64,000 bases of DNA. Origin: DASVBE01 sp963770375. GTDB lineage: Bacteria > Actinomycetota > Actinomycetes > Streptosporangiales > Streptosporangiaceae. Of this stretch, positions 28,024 to 36,203 are shown piece by piece. Each line of letters begins with the position of its first letter. Position 1 is the first letter of the stretch. The stretch covers positions 22,124-86,123 of the forward strand of contig CAVYPM010000026.1 in the NCBI GenBank assembly GCA_963770375.1, given 5' to 3'. The notes beneath the pieces were generated by a model. The model had not been told where the DNA came from. It was given only the letters and a program-made list of their open reading frames with translations, and made no database searches. The translations under genes and the position numbers were made by a program.

Positions 28024-30441
28024 GTGGCGCACGTAGCGAGCGAAGAGGTCGCGGGCTCTCAGCGCCTGACGGCGCCGCGATTGCGTGCTCTGGTGCTCGG
28101 GTCGCGCGGTGGGGGCACCACCCGCCGGCGTGCCTCTGATGCGTTCCGCCTTGGGCTCGCCGTCATCGTGGTGGCGGTGTCTATTCCGGTGATGCAGGCC
28201 AACTCGGCTGCGGAACTGAGCCTTATTCATGCTTTGAATCCACCGCCGGCGGCGATCAGCTGGCTTGTTACCTCGGTGTTCTGGCTCGGCTCTGTCGGTG
28301 TCATCGTTCTTCTGGCAATTCTTGGGCTGCTTGTGCCGCGGCTGGTGGCGGTCCGGTGGACTGCGGTGGCCGCCGTGGTCACCTGGGGCGTATGCCTGCT
28401 GCTTGGTCACGTCCTGGGGGCCTCGGCGGGGCGGCCGGTGACCCATTCGCTGGCTGGGCTGGACACGAGCTATCCGGTGACGCAGTTCGCCGTCACGATC
28501 GCGGTGGCAGCAACCGCACTGCCCTATCTCAGCCGCCCACTGCACCGGCTGGTGGGTTCGCTGGTCACGGTGGCGTCGATCGCCGCGGTTATCAATGGGT
28601 CCGCGCTTCCGGTCAACACCGTCTCCAGCCTGGCGATCGGATGGGGTGTTGCCGCCGGGCTGCACCTGGCGGTGGGGTCGCCGCTCGGTCTGCCTTCCGC
28701 GCAGGAGATCACCAGCTGGATCACCGACCTGGGTGTGCCCGCCGCGGGCATTACCCGGGCACCGCGCCAGACCTGGGGGGTGGAGCGGCTCACCGGCCAC
28801 GACACGGACGGCCAGGCGATCGAGCTGTCGGTGTATGGCCGGGACGCCGCCGACGCGCGGGTGCTGGCGAAGCTGTGGCGGTTCTGCTTCTATCGCGATT
28901 CCGGGCCTACGCTCATTCTTGATCGCCTGCAGCAGGTCGAGCACGAGGCCTACCTCACCTTCATGGCTGGCCGCGCCGGTGTCCTGGTGCCCGAGGTACT
29001 GGCCGTCGGCCGGTTCGGGCCCAGCAGGGACGCAGCGCTGGTGACCAGGCTGCCGGATGGCCCTGTTCTGTCGGAGGCCGGCGACGCTGTCTTGCCCGAC
29101 GAGGCGCTGGACGATGTGCTGCATGCTGTGCTCCGGTTGCGCGAGGCGCGCCTGGCGCACGGGGCGCTTGGCGGGGAAACGATCATCGTTTCCCCGTCGG
29201 GCATCTGCCTGAAAGACTTCCGCTGCGCCTCCGCGACGGCATCAGAAGGCCGCCTGGACAGAGATCTGGCGGCAGCGCTCGCCGCTATGGCCGTACAGGC
29301 GGGGGCCGAGCGAACCGCCGCGGCGGCGGCCCGGGTCCTCAGCACTGATGCCGCCCGCGGTGCGCTGGTGCACCTGCAGCGTCCGGCGCTCGACCCGGTC
29401 ACCGTGCGGGCGCTGCGCCAGCAAGGGGATCTGCTGCCGCGGCTGCGGGCGGCGGTGGCCGGCGCGGCCGGTATCGAGGTGCCTAAGCTGGCCGAGGCCA
29501 AACGGGTCAGCTGGGTCAACCTGGTGTTCGGCATCGGCACGCTGATCGGCATCTGGGCGATCATCGGGGTCCTTGCCGATGTGCGCGCGTCGCTGGATGT
29601 CATCAAGGGCGCCAGCTGGGGGTGGGTGGCGCTGACATTTGTGTTCGCTCAGCTGCCCATAGCCGCTGAGGCCTGGGCGCTTAACGGCGCCATCCCCGGC
29701 CAGCTGCCCTACGGCCGGTGTCTCGCGCTGGAAATCTCCAACACCTTTACCGCGCTGGTCGGCGGCGACGCCGCCGTCTTCGCCGTCCGGGTCAGGTTTT
29801 TCCAGCGCCAGGGATACGACGCGACGGTCGCCGTCAGCTCAGGCGCCATCGCCACCACCGCCAGCTGGACGGCCAAGAGCCTGCTGTTCGTGATCGCCCT
29901 CCCGTTCGCCGCCGGGAACTTCCAGGCGCCATCCAGTTCCGGCGACCGCCAGACCACGCTGTGGATCGTGCTCGCCGTGGTCCTGGCCGCGGGGATCGCC
30001 GTCGCGCTGATTACCTTGGTGCCGCGTCTGCGGCGGCTGGCGAGCAGCCGGGTCCGGCCGCTTCTGGTGAATATCTGGGCCCAGGTCAAAACGATCGCTA
30101 CTGAACCTCGCAAGATCGTCTATATCGCCACTGGCTCGGTACTGGCTCAGCTGCTGGTGGCCTTCGCGCTCGGCGCGGCGCTGCACGCGGTCGGGCAGCA
30201 CGCCAGCATCGCTACGATCCTGGTCGTCATGACGCTGGCCTCGATCATCGGCGGAGCCGTCCCGGTACCTGGTGGTCTCGGCGTCGTCGAGGCGGGCCTG
30301 ATCGCGGGACTTACCAGCGCCGGCATCCCCCAGGACCAGGCCGTCGCCGCGGTGTTTATCCAGCGGACGTTCACCGCCTACCTGCCGCCGATCTGGGGCT
30401 GGGCCACGCTCGCCTGGATGCGCCGCCGCGAATATGTGTAG
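28024..30441 (+). CDS. Membrane fusion protein: PAP2-like region, pseudokinase and flippase-like (LPG synthase TM) domain
   Basis: An 805-aa integral membrane protein in three parts. Residues about 40-230 are hydrophobic with PAP2-like spacing. Residues about 240-500 form a RIO/AarF-type kinase-like domain in which the catalytic loop reads HGALGGETIIV (HGA, not HGD) and the metal motif KDFR, so it is probably inactive. Residues about 515-800 form the lysylphosphatidylglycerol-synthase TM/YbhN-type flippase domain, with GGDAAVFAVRVRFFQRQGY and GGAVPVPGGLGVVEAGL. GTG 28024 is chosen because AGGAGG lies 5 nt before it. It probably handles polyprenyl or phospholipid intermediates. Confidence 0.75.
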   Translation: MAHVASEEVAGSQRLTAPRLRALVLGSRGGGTTRRRASDAFRLGLAVIVVAVSIPVMQANSAAELSLIHALNPPPAAISWLVTSVFWLGSVGVIVLLAILGLLVPRLVAVRWTAVAAVVTWGVCLLLGHVLGASAGRPVTHSLAGLDTSYPVTQFAVTIAVAATALPYLSRPLHRLVGSLVTVASIAAVINGSALPVNTVSSLAIGWGVAAGLHLAVGSPLGLPSAQEITSWITDLGVPAAGITRAPRQTWGVERLTGHDTDGQAIELSVYGRDAADARVLAKLWRFCFYRDSGPTLILDRLQQVEHEAYLTFMAGRAGVLVPEVLAVGRFGPSRDAALVTRLPDGPVLSEAGDAVLPDEALDDVLHAVLRLREARLAHGALGGETIIVSPSGICLKDFRCASATASEGRLDRDLAAALAAMAVQAGAERTAAAAARVLSTDAARGALVHLQRPALDPVTVRALRQQGDLLPRLRAAVAGAAGIEVPKLAEAKRVSWVNLVFGIGTLIGIWAIIGVLADVRASLDVIKGASWGWVALTFVFAQLPIAAEAWALNGAIPGQLPYGRCLALEISNTFTALVGGDAAVFAVRVRFFQRQGYDATVAVSSGAIATTASWTAKSLLFVIALPFAAGNFQAPSSSGDRQTTLWIVLAVVLAAGIAVALITLVPRLRRLASSRVRPLLVNIWAQVKTIATEPRKIVYIATGSVLAQLLVAFALGAALHAVGQHASIATILVVMTLASIIGGAVPVPGGLGVVEAGLIAGLTSAGIPQDQAVAAVFIQRTFTAYLPPIWGWATLAWMRRREYV

Positions 30442-30715
30442 GTTCCTTTGCCTACTCGTTCGGCCGGGCCCGCAACGCTGCCGTGACCGCAGACGTTGCC
30501 GGAAATGCATGAAGATCACCCATAGGAGGGTGAGGGCGCCATTTAACGGCTCGAAGAGAATCTGGGTACTGCATGACCTGCCCGATCGAACGTGACCCCG
30601 CGTTCTGAGCCCTGTCTGGGAGCCTGCCGGGGCACTTGACTTGGGAAGCCCGGTCTCCTGAGCGAGACCGACGTGGTGCCCGGGATGGCTGGGCGGATCA
30701 CGGAAGGGGCCAGCA

Positions 30716-31651
30716 ATGACCAGGACGCTGGGCGTTGCCCTGGCGATCCTTGCCGCCGGGTACCTGGCAGCGGGCTGTGCCAGCGGCGGTGTCAAGAGCG
30801 CCTTGCCCAGCGTGTCAGCAAGCGGGAGCATCAGTTTCTCATCCCCCACGGTCTCACTCCCCACGGTCTCGCCTCCCACGGTCCCGTCGAGGACGCGGTC
30901 CCCCAGTCATTCCGCCGCCCCACCATCGGAGACCGCCTCAGCTGAGCCGCCCACGCCAACCACCGAACCGTCCTCGCCTCCCACGCTCCCGCCGGAGACA
31001 CAGTCCCCCAGGCCCTCGGCCGCCCCGACTTCGGCTGCCCCGCCGACGGAGACCACCCCGGCCGTGGCGCCCGCGCCAGCGCCCTCGCCGTCCACCGGGT
31101 CGCCCGCACCGTCCCCGGAGCCGTCCTCGCCAGCCGCTGCGGAGGCCTCGCCGTCCCCAGCAGCAAGCGAGTCTGGTTCCTCACTTCTGTGGCTGTGGAT
31201 CCTGCTTGGTGCCGCCGTCATCGTCGGCGTGGCCGTGTGGCTCGCCCGGCGATCGGGTAAGCGGTCGGCCCTGGCTGCCAGCTGGCGTTCGAAAGTGGTC
31301 GATGCCTCCGCGAAGGGCTTGGCGCTGACGGACATGATGACCACGGCTGAGGCCCAGGGAGCGCTGGCCGCTGAGGATGCCAGCGCCCGCTGGGCCGGCA
31401 TCCAGCGCCGCGCGGACGACCTGGCCGAGACCCTGTACGGGCTGCGTGAGACCGCACCAGGTGAGGCAGAACGCGCATACGTGGCGGATGTGCTCGCCTC
31501 CTTGCAGGCGGTGCGCTCGGCGATGGATGCCGAGCGCGCCCCCGGCGGTGCCGGGGCGCAGCAAAGCGCACGAGTGCACGACTTGCTGCTGGCCTTTGAA
31601 GCATCCCTTCGCGCGCTCCGCCCGCCCGGCGAACACGGGGGGTCCTTATGA
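30716..31651 (+). CDS. Lipoprotein/membrane-anchored protein with Pro/Ser-rich stalk
   Basis: A 311-aa protein. The N-terminus MTRTLGVALAILAAGYLAAG leads to a lipobox cysteine (C21), then about 130 residues of Pro, Ser, Thr and Ala form an extended stalk. A transmembrane helix (LLWLWILLGAAVIVGVAVWL) follows, and then a helical cytosolic domain with WAGIQRRADDLAETLYGLRE. A protein tethered both by lipid outside and by a helix would be unusual; alternatively the first segment is only a signal anchor. GGAAGGGG precedes ATG 30716. Function unknown. Glutamate decarboxylase follows 25 bp later. Confidence 0.75.
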   Translation: MTRTLGVALAILAAGYLAAGCASGGVKSALPSVSASGSISFSSPTVSLPTVSPPTVPSRTRSPSHSAAPPSETASAEPPTPTTEPSSPPTLPPETQSPRPSAAPTSAAPPTETTPAVAPAPAPSPSTGSPAPSPEPSSPAAAEASPSPAASESGSSLLWLWILLGAAVIVGVAVWLARRSGKRSALAASWRSKVVDASAKGLALTDMMTTAEAQGALAAEDASARWAGIQRRADDLAETLYGLRETAPGEAERAYVADVLASLQAVRSAMDAERAPGGAGAQQSARVHDLLLAFEASLRALRPPGEHGGSL

Positions 31652-31676
31652 GCAATGTCGAGGGGAGATGCTGATC

Positions 31677-33079
31677 ATGGCGTTGCACGAGCGTGACGTG
31701 ATTCGTGACCAGATGGCGGACTGTGTGTTCGCCGACCGGGATCTGACCAGGCCGGTGCCGAAGTACCGGTTCCCGCGAGGAGGGGACGCTGCCGCGGGAT
31801 GCGTATCAGCTGGTGGCCGATGAGCTGATGCTCGATGGGAACGCGCGGCAGAATCTGGCGACGTTCTGCCAGACGTGGGAGGAGCCGGAGGTTCTGGCGC
31901 TGATGGCGCTGTCGGTCAATAAGAACATGATCGACCGGGATGAGTACCCGCAGACCGCCGAGATCGAGCGGCGGTGCGTGCACATGATGGCGGATCTGTG
32001 GAATGCGCCGGAGGCGGCCAACACGGTGGGGGCCTCGGCGATCGGGTCGTCGGAGGCGTGCATGCTGGCCGGGATGGCGGCCAAGTGGCGGTGGCGGGCC
32101 AGGCGCCGGGCCGCGGGCAAGAGCACCGAGGCGCCGAACATGGTGTGCGGGCCGGTGCAGGTGGTGTGGCATAAGTTCGCCCGGTACTGGGACATCGAGA
32201 TGCGTGAGGTGCCGATGTCCCCGGGGCACTACGCGATGGATCCGGCGGACGTGCTGGCGCGGGTGGATGAGAACACGATCATGGTGGTGCCGACGCTGGG
32301 GGTCACCTACACCGGCGCGTATGAGCCGGTGGCGGGCATAGCGGCCGCGCTGGACCAGCTGCACGCCGGCACCGGCCTCGATGTTGACATTCACGTCGAC
32401 GCGGCCAGCGGCGGTTTCCTGGCGCCGTTCTGCGCGCCGGAGGTGGCGTTCGATTTCCGGCTGCCCCGGGTGAAGTCGATCAGCGCGTCGGGGCACAAGT
32501 TCGGCCTGGCCCCCCTCGGGGCCGGGTGGGTGGTCTTCCGGGACGCCGCCGAGCTGCCCGGGGACCTGATCTTCCACGTGAATTACCTGGGCGGGGACAT
32601 GCCGGTGTTCCAGATCAACTTCTCCCGCCCGGCCGGGCAGATCATCGCGTCCTACTACAACTTCCTGCGGCTGGGGTTCGACGGGTACCGCAAGGTTCAC
32701 ATGTCCTCGTATGAGATCGGCCAGTACCTGGCCGCCGAGCATCGTCAAACTCGGGCCCTTCGAGCTGCTGTGCGACAGCAACCCGAGCACCGGCATCCCG
32801 ACGGTCACCTGGCGGATCCGCGAGGGTCAGGACCCCGGGTACACGCTGTTCGACCTCGCCGACCGGCTGCGCACCCGCGGCTGGCAGGTGCCCGCCTACA
32901 CCCTGACCGGCACCGCCGCCGGCATCGCGGTACAGCGCATCCTGGTCCGCCTCGGCGTCAGCCGCGACATGGCCTCCCTGCTGCTCGATGATTTCCGCGA
33001 CGCGGTCGCCCACTTCACCAGGCACCCGGTCACCGTGTCCATGACCAAGGAGGAATCCGGCGGGTTCAGCCACCTGTAA
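31677..33079 (+). CDS. gadB: Glutamate decarboxylase, two frameshifts
   Basis: PLP-dependent decarboxylase converting glutamate to GABA with uptake of a proton (acid resistance), about 466 aa. The N-terminal part ADRDLTRPVPKYRFP shifts frame near 31787 to ADELMLDGNARQNLATFCQT. The core has CGPVQVVWHKFARYW, IHVDAASGGFLAPF and SISASGHKFGLAPLG, where Lys (codon 32497) holds PLP. A second shift near 32742 leads to KLGPFELLCDSNPSTGIPTV. Both breaks are in otherwise intact sequence, so indel errors are likely. The start is ATG 31677; ATG 31668 is an alternative. The closing peptide SGGFSHL matches the family. Confidence 0.85.
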
Positions 33080-33152
33080 CGAGGTCCTCGAAGGTGCCCG
33101 GCAAACCTCCACCTGCCCGGCCGGGTGCGCTGCTCATGCGCGGGCTGCGAGC

Positions 33153-33227
33153 TGGTGGGGCGCCAGGGGGTCGAACCCTGAACCAACAGATTAAAAGTCT
33201 GCTGCTCTACCATTGAGCTAACGCCCC
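33153..33227 (-). tRNA. tRNA-Lys (anticodon TTT)
   Basis: Minus-strand cloverleaf: acceptor stem GGGGCGT with GCGCCCC, D-arm AGCTCAATGGTAGAGC, anticodon loop CTTTTAA, T-arm with GGTTCGACC, and an encoded CCA. The anticodon TTT reads lysine codons. Confidence 0.95.
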
Positions 33228-33350
33228 GGGGGCGCTGGGGGCCAGCGCCACGCCCGCAGCGTACCGACTCGCCGCCGCTCGTGCCGAATAGGTTGCGGAT
33301 GCGCCGGCCAGCGCGTTAATCGTGCGGCTGCGAGACGGACAGGAGGAGCC

Positions 33351-33941
33351 ATGCGCATCGTGGTCATCACCCACGTCACCCTGGACGGCGTCATGCAGGG
33401 CCCGGGCCGTCCCGACGAGGACACAAGGGACGGCTTCACGCACGGCGGGTGGGCCGCGGCCCGCAGCGACACCGAGATCCAGCAAGCCTGGGGCGAGCGG
33501 CTGACCCGCAGCAGCGGTTTCCTGTTCGGCCGCCGGACCTACGAGGACGTCCTCGGCTACTGGAACACCCAGGACAGCCCGTTCAAGGAAGCCCTCAACC
33601 AGGCCGCGAAGTACGTCGCCAGCACCGGCACCCCTACCCTGAAGTGGCCAAATTCCACTCTGCTCACGGGTGACGTTCCCGGGGCCGTCACAAAGCTCAA
33701 GGCCACCCCCGGCAACGACCTCCACATCATGGGCAGCGGCGCCCTCATCCGCTCACTCAGCGCCCACGGCCTCATCGACGAGTACCTGCTGTCCATTCAC
33801 CCGATCGTCCTGGGCCACGGACGCCGCCTCTTTGACGACGGTTTCCCGCCCGCCGCGTTCGACCTCACCCGCACAGCTACGACCGGCACCGGCGTTATCA
33901 TCGCGACCTTCCGCAGCAACCCGCCGAACCCCGTTCGGTAG
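33351..33941 (+). CDS. Dihydrofolate-reductase-fold (RibD C-terminal) protein
   Basis: A 196-aa reductase-fold protein. The N-terminus RIVVITHVTLDGVMQGPGRP is the usual substrate-loop start of RibD_C/DHFR-like proteins. GFLFGRRTYEDVLGYW and DLHIMGSGALIRSL bind NADPH in relatives, and IDEYLLSIHPIVLGHGRRLF is the family signature near the C-terminus. GGAGGAG precedes ATG 33351. Neither folate nor riboflavin genes are adjacent, so the substrate is open. Confidence 0.85.
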   Translation: MRIVVITHVTLDGVMQGPGRPDEDTRDGFTHGGWAAARSDTEIQQAWGERLTRSSGFLFGRRTYEDVLGYWNTQDSPFKEALNQAAKYVASTGTPTLKWPNSTLLTGDVPGAVTKLKATPGNDLHIMGSGALIRSLSAHGLIDEYLLSIHPIVLGHGRRLFDDGFPPAAFDLTRTATTGTGVIIATFRSNPPNPVR

Positions 33942-33952
33942 CATCACGCCTC

Positions 33953-34758
33953 GTGGAGGCTGCCTTCTTCGAGCCGGCCGGCAACGGCGCATTCGTGGCC
34001 ACCCCGGCCACCGCGGGGCCGTGGAGCCCGGACGCCCAGCACGGCGGCCCGCCGTCCGCGCTGGCCGCCTGGGTCATCGAGCAGCACGAGCCAAACCCGG
34101 CCCAGCGCCTGGCCCGGGTCGCCATCGACATCCTGCGCCCGGTCCCGCTCGGCAAGCTGACCACCCGCGTCCGCACGGTCCGCGCCGGCCGCCGCATCGC
34201 CCTCCTGGAGTCGGCCCTCGAGGCCGACGGCCAGGAGGTCCTGCACGCCCGCGGCTGGCGGATCGAGCGCCCCCGCGGTCCGGTGCCGGTCATCCCGGAC
34301 CAGGCAGCCCCGGCACAGCAGCCCGGGCCGCCCACCCCCGGCGCCACCGCCCCGAACATCCCGCGCCTGCCGCGGGCCCGGACCGCCCGGCTACCTCTCC
34401 TACATCGACTGGCAGTTCCTCGGCACCGGCAGCTTCGCCGACCGCGGACCCGGCCGCGCCTGGGCCCGCCCGCGCGTCCCGCTGATCGCCGGCCAGCAGG
34501 CCACACCGATGTGCCAGGCCCTCCTCGTCGCCGACTCCGGCAGCGGGATCAGCGCCGTGCTCGACGGCGCCGGGTTCATCTTCATCAACGTCGACCTCAC
34601 CGTCGCCCTGACCCGCGACCCCGCCGGTGACTGGCTGCTCCTCGAAGCCGAAACCCTGCACCGGCTCCGACGGCACCGGCCTGGCCCGCACCGTTCTGTC
34701 GGACACCACCGGCGTATGCGGCACCGGCCTGCAGACCCTGCTCGTCGCCCCGGTCTGA
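33953..34758 (+). CDS. Acyl-CoA thioesterase-family protein, two frameshifts
   Basis: A double-hotdog thioesterase of the TesB-like/4HBT_3 type. The first hotdog contains GPWSPDAQHGGPPSALAAWV and RVAIDILRPVPLGKL. The frame shifts near 34378 to YLSYIDWQFLGTGSFADRGP, ARPRVPLIAGQQATPMCQAL and FIFINVDLTVALTRDPAGDW. A second shift near 34662 gives GSDGTGLARTVLSDTTGVCG and the end TLLVAPV. All the expected segments are present in order, so the gene is probably intact apart from indel errors. It starts at GTG 33953, 11 bp after the preceding gene. Confidence 0.8.
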
Positions 34759-34833
34759 CCCGCAGCGAGCCGAGTATTTAGGGATACGGTTACCCGCCCG
34801 CGGGCCCCGCACCCGTCAGGTATAGGTAGGTAG

Positions 34834-35643
34834 ATGACTTCCGACCTGCCGATCTGCCGGACGTGCGGGGTTCAGTACGCCACGCCGCGCGAGGACTGCC
34901 CGATCTGCCTGGACGAGCGCCAGTACGTGGGCTGGGGCGGCCAGCAGTGGACCACGATGGCCGAGCTGGCCGCCCGCCACCGCACCGAGCTGCGCGAGGA
35001 GGAGCCCGATCTCATCGGGGTCGGGGTCGAGCCGTCCTTCGCGATCGGGCAGCGGGCGCTGCTGGTCCGCACCCCGCACGGCAACGTGCTGTGGGACTGC
35101 ATCTCCGTCCTGGACGACGCGGGCCGGGAGCGGATCGCCGAGCTGGGCGGCATCGCCGCGATCTGCATCTCGCACCCGCACTTCTACGGGGCCAACGTGG
35201 AGATCGCGGACGCGTTCGGGGCGCGGATCCTGCTGCCGCACGCCGACAAGGACTGGATCCAGCGGCCGTCGCCGCGGATCGAGCTGTTCGATGAGCAGGC
35301 CGAGCCGGTGCCCGGGCTGACCGTGGCCCGGATCGGCGGCCACTTCGACGGGGCCGCGGTGCTGCACTGGCCGGCCGGGTCCGATGGCCGCGGCGCGCTG
35401 CTCACCGGGGACACGATCACGGTCGTGCCGGACCGCCGGTTCGTGAGCTTCATGTGGAGCTACCCGAACCTGATCCCGCTGGACGAGGCCACCGTGCAGG
35501 ACATCGCCCGGCGGGTGGAGCGGTTCGCCTTCGACCGGATCTACGGCGGCTGGTGGGGCCGCATCGTGGTCGCCGACGGCCCGGCCGCGATCCGCCGGTC
35601 CGCGGACCGCTACGTCGCCCGCCTGCACGGCGAGCGCCCGTAG
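34834..35643 (+). CDS. Metallo-beta-lactamase-fold hydrolase with N-terminal zinc ribbon
   Basis: A 269-aa protein. It opens with a small zinc-ribbon-like motif (CRTCGVQYATPREDCPICLD), then an MBL-like domain. LLVRTPHGNVLWDCISVLDD and ICISHPHFYGANVEIADAFG stand where MBL enzymes have HxHxDH; here the motif is HPHFYG, so it is incomplete. Later segments are LPHADKDWI, IGGHFDGAAVLHW and LTGDTITVVPDRRFVSFMWS. Metal binding is probably partial or atypical. The function is unknown. ATG 34834 is preceded by AGGTAGGTAG. Confidence 0.75.
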   Translation: MTSDLPICRTCGVQYATPREDCPICLDERQYVGWGGQQWTTMAELAARHRTELREEEPDLIGVGVEPSFAIGQRALLVRTPHGNVLWDCISVLDDAGRERIAELGGIAAICISHPHFYGANVEIADAFGARILLPHADKDWIQRPSPRIELFDEQAEPVPGLTVARIGGHFDGAAVLHWPAGSDGRGALLTGDTITVVPDRRFVSFMWSYPNLIPLDEATVQDIARRVERFAFDRIYGGWWGRIVVADGPAAIRRSADRYVARLHGERP

Positions 35644-35667
35644 CAACGCTGCCCGGCCGGGCGGCGG

Positions 35668-35970
35668 TCAGCTGGCCTCGGGCAGCTCGACCGTGACCCG
35701 GCTGGCCTCGGCGGGGTGCTGCTCCAGCCAGGACCTGGCGAACGGGCAGTAGACGACCACGGTGAGGTGCTCGCGCTCGGCCCGCTCGATGGCCGCGCGG
35801 ACCAGGGCGCTGCCGATGCCCCGGCCCTGGAACTGGGGCGGGGTCTCGGTGTGCAGCAAGACCAGCCTGCCCGGCCGGACCCGGTAGGTGAGCTGGGCCA
35901 CCCGTCCGTTCTCGGTGTGCTCGAACCGGCTGGCGGCCTGGTTGTCGATGACGGCGGGGGCGTCGGTCAT
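35668..35970 (-). CDS. GNAT-like acetyltransferase (short, YjdJ/GNAT_CG type)
   Basis: A 100-aa one-domain protein of the short GNAT clade. The acetyl-CoA loop is QFQGRGIGSALVRAAIERAE. LTYRVRPGRLVLLHTETPP precedes it and VVYCPFARSWLEQHP follows, the usual closing motif of this group. The substrate is unknown. It is divergent from the glycosyltransferase-like gene, about 230 bp away, with nothing else seen in between. Confidence 0.85.
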   Translation of the reverse strand: MTDAPAVIDNQAASRFEHTENGRVAQLTYRVRPGRLVLLHTETPPQFQGRGIGSALVRAAIERAEREHLTVVVYCPFARSWLEQHPAEASRVTVELPEAS

Positions 35971-36203
35971 GTCCTCATCGTGGCACCCGGCGGCGCGGGC
36001 ACCGGCTTGGGGCGGGCGTCAGTCCCGAGGAGGCGGTCACGGGGCACTGGGCGGCTGAGATACTTTGGATTGACGTGCCGCGCTCCGGCGGCGGGCCTGC
36101 GGCCCTCCCTGCCGCGCCCGGCCAGGGGGCTCATGGTGGACACGGCGGGTGAGCTTGCGCGCCCTGACGATGCCCGGTTACGGCGAAAGGACCCTCGACT
36201 CCG

